Shown here: in pieces, positions 32,640 through 42,277 of the stretch
Numbering within the stretch: the first letter of the stretch is position 1
How the letters are laid out: each line of letters begins with the position of its first letter
NCBI GenBank assembly: GCA_964030475.1
Contig: CAXIPT010000001.1
Location: 10,080,444 to 10,144,443 of the forward strand
Origin: Tethya wilhelma
Taxonomy: Eukaryota > Porifera > Demospongiae > Tethyida > Tethyidae
Direction of reading: 5' to 3'
DNA: 64,000 nucleotides
The notes under the pieces: generated by a model
Seen by the model: only the letters and a program-made list of their open reading frames with translations
Database searches by the model: none
Told to the model about the DNA's origin: nothing
Program-made: the position numbers and the translations under genes

Positions 32640-34700
32640 CTAAAACAATAACACACGATTTCCAGTTTCATCACAGACATATACCACACCACACTCATCC
32701 ACAGCTATTCCACGATACCTCCTGTCACCTGCTGCAACCTTAGTGCCCACAGCTTCTGTTTGATCACTGGTACTTTTGTCCACGGTTTTTCTAAAGTACT
32801 TCCTTTTATGTGCCTCACTTTCGATAGCTTCTTCTTTACAACCAAATTCTTTTAATAGCACTCCCTCTAAATTGAACACTACAATACGGTATTTAAATAT
32901 TGTGTCATAGTACCCCACTCCACCCTCACTGATGTAAATATGATCGTCACTATCAATTGCAATCCCAATAGGATTTTGGAGTTCACCTTTGCCAATCTCA
33001 CATATGTGGTTTCCACTAGCAGTGAACACCTGGATCCGTTTGTTTGCCCGATCTGTCACATACACATTCCCAGTATTGCTGTGGATTGCAATACCCCACG
33101 GTTGCTCCAATTCACACTTCCCACTACCTGATGTTCCAAATGACTTTCTAGTCGATACTAGCTCAGTGTCCAGTACTTGGACGGAATGATTTTCTTCTTC
33201 CACTACATAGAGTTTTCCATTCTCAGGATTATAGGCAATCCCAGCTGGGTTGAGAAGGGAAACACTACCAGACTTTATAAACTCCCAGTTTTTCGAAAAT
33301 TTTTTAACTCGCCCATTGAAAAAATCAGTGACGTAGAAGTTTCCATCGTTATCCTGTGCTATTTGGTGAGGATGATTGAATTCACAAGCACTTGTTGATG
33401 TCTGAGTTGAAAACAGATGAGGTATCTTTGTTCCAAGTGATAAGCGATTATCAAATGAATAAGGCATGTATCTACAAGCAGGTGTTATGACAGATACACA
33501 ATTTTCTTGCCATTGAGTTACGTATACAACAACCTCCTTCTTCTGGGTTAGCATTATTCCGTGAGCTGTCCAAATCTCATTGTATGTTGCAATTGGTTGG
33601 CCAAGACTCTTAAGAGGATCGCTAGCCTTCACTTTAATTATGAATGGACTTTCCTTCAACTCCTGATGATTTATCTCTATGTGGAGCTTGTGCCTTCCTT
33701 TGATAGTGGGGGTATATTTGAGCTCATATCGACCTGGCTCTTGTCTTGGTGTGACAGTAACACTGGATTTTTGATTAGTGATTTCAGACACTAGTTCACA
33801 ACTGCTTACATTTGCTTCTCCATTTATCGGTTGACCATCAAAATCAACAATTTCCAAGATAGCATTATTTTCTTTGTTTAAGATAGAAAATTCCTCATGG
33901 GTGAGTTTTGAGCTACACTTGCCAGGTATTGGAGTGAATAACTTTCCACAGAATGACTCAATATCTGTTGTAGCTGTTACAGCAAAGATCAAATCAGCGT
34001 CCACCCGTGGTTTAAGGTCTTTTTCTTTAATAAAAGAAGTTGCTTTTTTCCATTCCTCTTGTGTGGGAGTATTTCGACGTAGTTTTGTGGCATTGACACT
34101 CTTTAGCTTTGTTCGAACAGTCTGTAGTTCTTCCTGTTGAAAATCCAGATGTTTTTGCTTATTTTGTGTGATCTGGCGGAGCTGTGAAATTAGATCATAT
34201 CTCTTCTTATCAAGAGCCTCCTGGAGTTGATCTATTCTTCCATGAATTTGTTTTTCAATTTCCTTCTTTTGAGTGGCTACATCTTTGATACGTTGAGTTA
34301 TGTCTCCCAGTGCCGCATCCATATTATTGGTGGCCAGCTGTTGTGCTCCTGTTAATGTTAAGGTAGCACTGTCAGAATCAGAATTATCAGTTCTATTTTC
34401 AGTTGTATGACCTGCTGCCTTCTTCATATCATCAGCAAGTTCGGCTAAGTTCATTTCACGCAGTATAGCAATAAAAGTGTCGAAGTGAGCGACATTCTCT
34501 TTTATCTTACTCATTATCGTATGTAACAACTCAGTTGCCCGTTCATACTTATCAGTATTACTATTTAAAGCTTTAGAGAAACTTCCATCACTGATCAATT
34601 TTCTTGAAAATGCTTCAACAGCAACTTGAACTACATCAGGTTTCACAGCATTTGCTAGGCGAGGAAGTTTTTCGATGAATACTGAAGTTTCTGGCTCCAT
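32640..34700 (-). CDS. intronless CARD-like / coiled-coil / filamin / NHL-repeat protein (TRIM71-like without RING)
   Basis: Start chosen at ATG 34700 (MEPETSVFIEKLPR); the upstream in-frame codon is GTG. About 686 residues. Residues 20-97 form a helical bundle (LISDGSFSKALNS..YERATELLHTIMSKI..FDTFIAILREMNLAELADDM) resembling a CARD/death-fold. About 127-210 is a coiled coil rich in K/E/Q. About 285-365 is a filamin/ABP280-type Ig repeat (VSEITNQKSSVTVTPRQ, GRYELKYTPTIKGRHKLHIE, ESPFIIKVKA). From about 370 to the end are about six NHL propeller repeats (HPHQIAQDNDGNFYVTDFFN, WGIAIHSNTGNVYVTDRANK, IGIAIDSDDHIYISEGG, YRGIAVDECGVVYVCDETGN). RING and B-boxes are absent, so it is not a canonical E3 ligase; a scaffold or sensing role is inference. 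A short upstream frame (34891-34703) stops two bases before this ATG. Confidence 0.85.
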   Translation of the reverse strand: MEPETSVFIEKLPRLANAVKPDVVQVAVEAFSRKLISDGSFSKALNSNTDKYERATELLHTIMSKIKENVAHFDTFIAILREMNLAELADDMKKAAGHTTENRTDNSDSDSATLTLTGAQQLATNNMDAALGDITQRIKDVATQKKEIEKQIHGRIDQLQEALDKKRYDLISQLRQITQNKQKHLDFQQEELQTVRTKLKSVNATKLRRNTPTQEEWKKATSFIKEKDLKPRVDADLIFAVTATTDIESFCGKLFTPIPGKCSSKLTHEEFSILNKENNAILEIVDFDGQPINGEANVSSCELVSEITNQKSSVTVTPRQEPGRYELKYTPTIKGRHKLHIEINHQELKESPFIIKVKASDPLKSLGQPIATYNEIWTAHGIMLTQKKEVVVYVTQWQENCVSVITPACRYMPYSFDNRLSLGTKIPHLFSTQTSTSACEFNHPHQIAQDNDGNFYVTDFFNGRVKKFSKNWEFIKSGSVSLLNPAGIAYNPENGKLYVVEEENHSVQVLDTELVSTRKSFGTSGSGKCELEQPWGIAIHSNTGNVYVTDRANKRIQVFTASGNHICEIGKGELQNPIGIAIDSDDHIYISEGGVGYYDTIFKYRIVVFNLEGVLLKEFGCKEEAIESEAHKRKYFRKTVDKSTSDQTEAVGTKVAAGDRRYRGIAVDECGVVYVCDETGNRVLLF

Positions 34701-34702
34701 TT

Positions 34703-34891
34703 TCACAGTGTAGTTAACTGTTTGTTTGCCTCACTGGTGGACAAATTTGCAGTCTCCAAAAGCACTTTAGGTGCTTGCAGCTGATCAGTGCCCCTTGAAA
34801 CTTGAGGCTTCTTGTTACAGGAAGCCAATATGTCTGACAGAATCATGTGATTCATTTCTGGAATGTATATATACATCACTATGGTTTCCAT
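34703..34891 (-). other. possible uORF or 5' exon of the NHL gene
   Basis: 62-codon frame METIVMYIYIPEMNHMIL.., ending in TGA with only two bases before the NHL protein's ATG (TGAAAATG). Such spacing would make it a candidate regulatory upstream ORF if it is in the transcript. No homology recognised. Confidence 0.3.
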
Positions 34892-35069
34892 GAAGTACTA
34901 GTACACTTGTGGCACTACAGGGAAAATTCCTCATGCAGGCTTTACCTACCCATACCATCCCATACCTTTTATCTATCTACAGCTATTTATGTGACTCGCT
35001 TCCCATCTATATAGCTTCTTGTTTATTATCCTTCCTCTGCAACAGTGATAGTTATCTAAATATCATACA

Positions 35070-35260
35070 GGTACACACATAAAATGAGAGTGCTAAATTG
35101 ACACACAAAACGTGCTACTTAAATGTCTCCAGTTTTAGCACAACTACACACGTGCATGCTGATTTTAGTGTGCTATGCCCAAAAGTGTGCTGATTTGAGT
35201 GTGCTAAGCCCAAAATTGTGCTGATTTGTTCTGTGCTAAAAATTTCACTGTTTCCAATGC
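35070..35260. repeat. 'GTGCTAATTT' repeat family C, copy 1
   Basis: Repeated GTGCTGATTT and GTGCTAA/AGCCCAAAA motifs; the end TACACACATAAAATGAGAGT is the inverse of the right end (AGCACTCTCCTTTTATGTGT) of the copy at 48365-48620. Non-autonomous element of unknown class. Confidence 0.5.
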
Positions 35261-35804
35261 CCTATAAATTTACCTGACTTAAAAATAGGTTGTTTTTTTT
35301 TCAAATTTACAACAAAGAAAAATTACTTGATGACAAAAATCAGGGGTGTACATGTACATGTAACTGTGATATAATGAGTATACAGTGAGAAATGATTGAA
35401 GATTATTACGTCATGACATAATTATACTATACAATGAACCTTGATCTTCACATGGTCAAGTTGTATGATTTTGACAGTTATTGCCAATGTTTTCAGTATG
35501 GTTTAGTTCCAGCAAATTTTCTCTTGATGCAAAAGACCACTATTGACAAGCTGTACAATTATATAAGAAGAAATATAAGGCTTTATTGTAATTTATATTA
35601 GCATACAAAGTATAGATGATACATACATGTGACTATATACACACTAAATAATGCTCACACAACACGCAAACTTGCTTACCTATAGTGCAAATCGAGGGGA
35701 GCACACAACTAAGTTTCAAAATACTTGCTGGTGAACAGGCTGTTGTTGTCACTGACTAAGTAGCAAAATGATTTGAAGCAACAGGGGACAGCTCCCCAGC
35801 AAAA

Positions 35805-36270
35805 AAATCTTAATAAGATTCCAATGGTCCTGTTAAGATCATATAAGATCTTGTAAGACACCGTTTAAGATGCCAAGATAGTAAGATTCATATCAGATTT
35901 AATGTAAGATCTTATACAATGCTTATTTTATTCTTATATAAAAAAAAGTGCACTAACTGCTAACGGGATCTTGTCAGATGTTAATTAAGATCTTAAAATG
36001 ATCTGACATGTATAATATTATTATTCTTATCCAACTAGTGTGGGTTAAATCTTAACTAAATCTTGTCAGATCTTAATTAAGATCTTAAATGATCCGATGT
36101 GCATAACTATATTTTTATCTAATTAATGTGGGTATAATCTTAACTAGATCTTGTAAGATCTTAATGTAGAATATTAGATCTTAAAAGATCTGATCTACTC
36201 AAAAAATTAATAAATTAATAATCTTGACTGGATCTTTTAAGATCATATCAGATCTTAAATGTTCAGATAC
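35805..36270. repeat. left subterminal repeat array (AAGATCTTA motifs)
   Basis: More than a dozen variants of TAAGATCTTA / AAGATCTGA / TCTTAATTAAGATCTTAA in both orientations. In plant CACTA elements comparable subterminal motifs bind the TNPA-type protein; here the BEN-domain product is the candidate ligand (inference). Confidence 0.85.
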
Positions 36271-36379
36271 AAATTTACACTAAGTTAAATAATGTAATAC
36301 ATATATGCACATAAATGACATTGTATACATGTAGATATGTTAAAGATTTATGTGATAACATGGTACACTTATAGTCTAG

Positions 36380-39300
36380 TCAGTGGTGTTCATACATATT
36401 TGGTATGGCGATAACATAATCAAAAGGAGAATGTTTAATGGGAATATGAACGCATTTTGCCATGATAGATGTAACAGGTACAGCAACTGTTAGATTACTA
36501 ATGGAAAGTTTGTTAACACAAAAGATAAAGTCATTAATTGACTTAATTTCTGTTGTTATTGCTACTAAATCAGGAAGAGTAGGATTTGGAATTTGATCTA
36601 ACAGGGTTTCTTCTGTTAACTTAAATACACTGACAATTGCAATTAATTCGTTGTCAATGAAACAGAACAGATTGATTGATCCAAATTGTAACTCTGATTG
36701 ATACTTGAAAGCACAGATAGAACCATCTCGAATTCTATCTGACCTTGGTGTTTTCTCAGTGGACGAAAAAAGAATTGATTTGTGACGGATTTTAGTACAT
36801 ACAGGAAACACAGGCTTTGATGATGAGGCTTCTAAAAGATTTGCTGAACAAATCGCATCAGTTGATTGCTGGTTAAGTGTCCTATGAGACAATCTGCTTT
36901 TAATCTCAGTGATACGATTGTCTGTTTTGTTGCATTTGCCTGAAAGTGACTCTAAGAAAACCTTAGTCCTGTGCTTAGAAGAGGTAGCAAGTTTCTTTCC
37001 TTTCAAGGGTAACATTTGCCACATCCGAACATTATGAATTAATTGAGGTAGTACATTTCTTGTGCCATGGAAATGCTTACGTAAATGTCCGTTCATACTT
37101 TCAAACCCGAAACAGCTGTAGCACCAGAGGGGTCCCCAAGAACAAACAAAATGACACATATGAATTAAACTATGGGTATTGATGGTACAAAATTTCTCTG
37201 GATACAGAAGTGGTGAAAGTGCATAAAAATCTTGAAGCAAACTTTTGGCTTTATCGATATCAGTCAAAGTGATTGCATCACCAAGAAGTATATGCATAGC
37301 TGTTACAAGTAGTGCAAGATGGTAGATATAGTCTACTGGCAAAATACAGGACAATACTGGTAAAGAATAGAAAAGAAGCCATGCTCAAAATTCGGATGCT
37401 TTCCAGTACTTAAATGTTGTAATTGATCTTGGAGTTCTGCGAAAATCTTCTGGTGGTTTTATTCTTAGTAATTTTTTATCAATCTCCTCTGTTGTGTGAC
37501 TAGCACCTAGGTAGAAACGATACTTATGGTATTTAGAATCGAGCCAAAACTTTAGAAGAGTTTTTGTGACTCCTTCTAGTACAGCATGCATGTAGTCTAT
37601 GGGTACAGCTTCTATAATATCAATGTGTGATGATAGTACTGACTCTCCTTTAACACCATAGACAGGTACACACTTATCATTAGCCTCTTGTATGCATTGT
37701 TTTACATTAGATGAGGTACGAAGCTCATGGTCATCATCAGGCAGAAACACATGGCAATGTGATATATGCTGACCTTTGTCTAGGCAATAATTGCACCCAT
37801 AATTACCATTGTATTGTACAAAATTGGTTGCCATGGCTTTAGCAGGAAGATCAAACATTCCAAGTAAGAGACATGGGCGTACCGTCTTAGTCCCATTAGA
37901 AGTATTTACTGAAATACCTGTGTGTTGTAAGTGCTTGATTTTGTCAAGTACTGGAGAAAGAATGGTAGTCATTGACGGTTTGATTGGACCTTGCCATATA
38001 CCTGCGAGGATAATATTCTCTGCATTCATGCGTATTCCAGGAGGTAAACTAGTGCACATAAGCATGATTGGCCACAGAGCTTGTCGGGATGAATTAAAAA
38101 GTGGGACACCATCTGAACACAGAATGAGACCCGTGTGTTCAGGTAGGCTCAAGAATTCTCCTGGAGTAGTAAGCTTCTTATATTCTTGGCCATCCTGGAT
38201 ATCTTGTAGTCTGCTCTCAATCAGAGTTCGGTTGAAAGGATAATGAAGTTCATCCCACTTATCTGCATGCATGCATGTATGTGTGTAATAGTAACTATTA
38301 ATTATGTATGTGCAGTTAAGTTAGTTGATTTATAACACAATGCGACTGACTCAAACATATCCTATAACCAAAAATAATGACAGGCGCAGTCAGTCTAAAC
38401 CATGCATCAAATTTTTGACCATCAACATTAGTTTTGTCCATGGCCTTCAAGTGTGATTATATCAAGCTAGGAAGCTTAATTTCCTATTCTAATACATGTA
38501 TGAATTCAAATACACTATATATACCTGAAAATATATCGCCAAGATGTTCTTCAATCGGGAGCACAGCAAAATAACAGAGTTCACTATGTTTGCATGAGGT
38601 TTTCACACAATGGCGGTGTGAGCGAGAAACTTCATCTAGACAAGTTGAACAATATTGCTTAATATTTAAGTCGGACATGTTGGTAAGATGCTTCTTCAAC
38701 TTGTAGAGGCTTGTAGGAATTGAGTTGGGAGTCGGACAGTGAATGTCAATGAGCTGTAAGAGTTGTGCTGTTGCTTGGTAGGAGAGCTTATTCTTTATCG
38801 CATACATGTATGTTGCGTACATACTTTCCTCTGCTGTCAATGGTGCACCATCATACAATGGTTGATCAAGCACAGAATAACCTGTATATGCATTAGTAAT
38901 CATATCATATTATGCATGGATAGCAAAATTAATGTGAACCATGATCATGCAGTTTAAAATAATGAATACAAGTAAAGATTTCACAAACATACCTTTGTTT
39001 TGACATCTATCTCTATGTTCATCACTGTCATGTGAATTTGCAACCCTGAAACCTTCAGTATTCACATCCACATTTGAGTCAGCATCACCATCTGATTCAG
39101 AATGGCTACAATGCCACGGTTCTTCTGACTCTGTAGTAGAACTATTGCTGTCAGTGTCCGCATCTGCACTATCATGATCCACATTTGAGTCAGCTTCACC
39201 ATCTGATTCAGAGCGGCTATAATCTTCTTCTAACTCTGTACTAGAACTATTGCCGTCAGTATCTGCATCCGCACTATCTTGATCTTCACTATCCACCCTC

Positions 39301-39740
39301 TGTATATGATCATTCATTAATCTTTCAGCATGATCATTCTCGGTGTTTACATCTATACTGGCATCAGTTATATTGTCACCATCAGATTTATTGTCATGTC
39401 CAATATCCCCTGAGTCACTGTCAGCATTGATTTCAGTGTCAAGTTCATCGGCACAAAAGTAATCCATCGTGAAAGGTCTAAGGCTGCTTTGGCTGTCTTT
39501 AGAACTGCTTTTTTGACTCCATAAAGTTTGTCTTGGAATTAGCAATGTGGGATCTCTATTATAAAGCTTTCTCCTCTTTATTTCATTGGCAGAATTAGAT
39601 GAACAATTACCGCTGGCTTGTGAACTCGAGCATTCTGCTGAGTCTAGTGATATAAATTGTGAGTTTTGCTTCTTCAATCTCCAAGCTGTAGTCTTTGGTA
39701 GAGGTAGGTCTGGATTTCTGTGATATAATCTTCTCTTCAT
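36380..39740 (-). CDS. CACTA-type transposase (Tnp2 + DUF4218), three exons, one in-frame TGA
   Basis: Exons 39740-38993, 38881-38525 and 38262-36380, joined in phase 1 at both introns (GTATGT..ACAG, GTATAT..GCAG). The start is the first in-frame ATG (MKRRLYHRNPDLPLPKTT). Exon 1 encodes a basic then very acidic Ser/Asp-rich N terminus. Exon 2 encodes the helical YQATAQLLQLIDIHCPTP region with a zinc-type Cys/His cluster (CSTCLDEV..CVKTSCKH). Exon 3 holds the catalytic domain: first Asp in ILCSDGVPLFNSS, ALWPIMLMCTSLPPG, a CNYCLDKGQHISHCH zinc insertion, second Asp in VPIDYMHAVLEGV, and the DUF4218-type part with WGPLWCYSCFGFESMNGH supplying the probable Glu. A single TGA at 37385-37387 follows KASEF, where relatives have Arg; a CGA-to-TGA change would explain it. 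It is otherwise uninterrupted. Confidence 0.85.
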
Positions 39741-39909
39741 GCTTCCATCATGTGAAGCTCTAGCTAAAGCTAGAGCTGAAAACTGACACTGACATAATAA
39801 GCCATTCACTAATATTATGTAAATTTATGATCTAGTGATACTCATGTGATAATGGCAGCTGGATTGTTTGACAGCTGTATTATGTGTTTTAAAAAATTGA
39901 ACTTCAAGA
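39741..39909. promoter_or_regulatory. shared divergent promoter of the CACTA transposase and BEN genes
   Basis: Only 169 bp separate the two start codons. The region includes the palindromic CTCTAGCTAAAGCTAGAG (39759-39776). Coordinated expression of the two element genes is the natural inference; no TATA box is clear. Confidence 0.45.
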
Positions 39910-40413
39910 ATGTCTAGCAAGAGCGGCAAGAGGACAAGGAAGGCACCAATCAAGCTTAAAGACAATGTTTTGTCACCTGAATCTGTTCCTACAGCAAGTG
40001 AGTTAAGTATTTGTTTATTTAGAGTACTTACGCTAAGTACGTGCTAAGTGCATTAGCATAGCCACATACAGCAGCTAGGAGCATGCTTCACTAGTAGTAG
40101 CGCATGACTTCTCTGCTAATTGAGACTCTTAAATAGTATAATAAAACACTTGTCCGGTGGAAATACAGCTAGATCAGGCTTGAGGTATAGTATGTTTGTA
40201 TATGCAGAGTGGTGTACTGTCCTATGTTTGGAGGACAACAAGGAATACTGCAGCAATATCAAGGATTTGGAATCTGAAAATGGATTGGCACTAAAAGATT
40301 GTGATTTGAAGCCTGGCAATACTGTTGTATGGCACTACAGAGGTGCTCCATACAAAGCTGAGCTGCAGGAAATATTCGGTAAGCTAATCAAGTCACATGC
40401 CCACACGCACACA

Positions 40414-40454
<41 letters not shown>

Positions 40455-41873
40455 CATGCATGCACAGAGAGCAAGCCATTGCCAGGACAAAAACCAGCAA
40501 AAAAGGCCAGGAAGTTTGACGAAGATAGCTCATCTGATAATCATGATGAATTATCCTTGGATCCTGACCTTGTAAGGAAATCAAATATTTCAGTGGAGCT
40601 GTACGTTATACACTTTGAACCCTCCCTTTTTTATAGGGAGCTATGGAAGAAGTAGTCCAGACATTGAGTCCACTAAATGGTACTGGTAGTGAGTCATCAT
40701 CCGGCAGTGAAAATGAAGTTACTAATGTCATGGTAAGCCATAACTGTCACAATAATATTATATGCATCTTACGAATTGTATTATTATTAGAAGCAACGTA
40801 AACGAAAACCAAGCCAAGTACAAGCTGCATCATCTCCGAGAAAACCAAGGCCAGACAAAGTTAAGGTTAATTTAAACTAATCATGGAGTTCATTGGTCAA
40901 ATGTTTGACACAAAATTTTGTGTTCAGCACAAGCAAAAGACTGGCGATCCCAAAGATAACATTGATAAGGTAGCAATTATTTTTACCTTCAAAATTAATA
41001 ATTACTAACATTAGTATGTATTGATATATGTAGAAGCAGATATCACAAGAGGCAACTGGAATCACACCTGTCAGGACTCCACCCTCACTAACATCTAGTG
41101 CTTTTGGGAAAAAACTTACTGACGTGGCTAAATCTGCTTCTCTTAGCCATACAATGACAGAGAAACAAGTGCAGCTGTCTTCAAGCAATGTAAGTATGTA
41201 TGAATCAAAGCTTCTTCAAGGCATATAATAAAATTTAACAAATTATATTTTGCATTCAGAACTTACAATTAAACCGAATAGAGAAGAAGTTAGATCAATT
41301 GTTAGCAGCTGTTTCAAAACAAAAGCATACAAAGCAAGAGTGTGATGACACTGTCACAATTGATAGTGACATAGATGAAGAGGAAGATCAGGAATATATA
41401 TCGGTATTAATTTGCTAAATTTTAAATTCTTTAATGCACAATAATTTATTATTAGTAACAACAAAATTGTAGGAGAATGGTGTCCATCTGCTACATTTAA
41501 GGGCTGAATCAACCCCTGAAAAATATGCTATAGCTCTCATGGATGCACTTTTCACTGACAGTGAAATGGCTACATGCTGCTACACAGAGAGCAAGAGGAG
41601 CACCAAGCCTCCACTACCAAAGAATTCTGTTATGCTCTTAGAAAGTAAGCTGACCTATATTAATATAATATATGCAAATAAATTAATCATAATTTACTTT
41701 TGTTTAAATTAGAATGCATTAATAAGAAATTTGGAAAGGGTACAACCCTGAAGCATGCTGCAGAAATAAGACAAAAGTGCAACCAGAAATGTATTGATGC
41801 AAACAAAAGAGTAAAGAAAGAAAAGGAAAGGAGTGAAAAACAAGAGAATAAAGAAGGAAAAGGAGCTGAGTGA
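39910..41873 (+). CDS. BEN-domain DNA-binding protein encoded inside the CACTA element
   Basis: Ten exons with consistent phases: 39910-39997, 40208-40378, 40468-40571, 40637-40732, 40791-40865, 40928-40969, 41034-41189, 41260-41403, 41473-41644, 41713-41873; about 402 residues. The N terminus is basic (MSSKSGKRTRKAPIKLKDN), then a small folded part with KPGNTVVWHYRGAPYKAEL (Tudor/chromo-barrel-like strand pattern), basic nuclear-signal-like stretches (KQRKRKPS, SPRKPRPDK), and a helical NRIEKKLDQLLAAVSKQ. The C-terminal domain STPEKYAIALMDALFTDSEM, KPPLPKNSVMLLEKCINKKF has the shape of a BEN domain (EKYAxxLmdaLFsdeeM..LL..ci..KF), a DNA-binding fold. No stop or frameshift. A TNPA-like role is inferred. 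Intron 2 contains a (CA)n run. Confidence 0.8.
40400..40450. repeat. (CA)n microsatellite in BEN gene intron 2
   Basis: ACACAC run, with imperfect CACACGCACACACATGCGCG at its left edge, lying just before the exon-3 acceptor (40467). Confidence 0.95.
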
Positions 41874-41999
41874 AAACTAAACCTCCATTAAGGATTGGTA
41901 TTGATACTTATAAAGAACATATTAAACTTAGTAAAGATGTAAGAGCATTCGTTGTTAAGTTCGGTTATTAGCTAGCTTTTGTTAGGCCTTCAAGATTTG

Positions 42000-42265
42000 T
42001 AGTCAATCTTAAGTTATGTTTAAGTAAGACTTACACGTAAAATCTTGTTATAATTTCCTTTTAAGATCTTGACAGAATCTTATATTATTCCCAACAGTTT
42101 CCCATAAGATCTTGACAGGATATTATAATATTATCAATGATCTTAACAGTTATTGCAAGCTTCTTATGACAAGATCTTATAAGATCTTGCAAGTTTATGA
42201 AACATCTTATGTCTGATATTCTTAGTAAGATCTTATTCTTGACAAGATCTTATTTAAGATTTTTT
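42000..42265. repeat. right subterminal repeat array of the CACTA element
   Basis: AAGATCTTGACA, ATAAGATCTTGC and AAGATCTTAT motifs in both orientations between the BEN gene's 3' UTR and the right end. The same array, almost identical, ends the truncated copy at 47700-47950. Confidence 0.85.
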
Positions 42266-42277
42266 TGCTGGGCTGTA

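Larger units (their letters stand above)
35795..42272. mobile_element. nearly intact 6,478-bp CACTA/EnSpm-type transposon with transposase and BEN-domain genes
   Basis: Left terminus CCCAGCAAAAAAATCTTAAT (35795) and right terminus TTAAGATTTTTTTGCTGGG (ending 42272) are inverted copies. Long subterminal zones (35805-36270 and about 42000-42265) are packed with AAGATCTTA/TAAGATCTT palindromes, the hallmark of CACTA elements, where an accessory protein binds. Inside, a Tnp2-type transposase gene runs leftward (39740-36380) and a BEN-domain gene runs rightward (39910-41873) from one shared 169-bp spacer. The immediate flanks CTC and CTG would be a 3-bp target duplication with one mismatch; not certain. 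The element interrupts a retroelement reading frame at 42273. Confidence 0.88.

Noticed and set aside
38763..38957. plus-strand frame opposite the CACTA transposase
   Set aside because: Antisense shadow of transposase exon 2.
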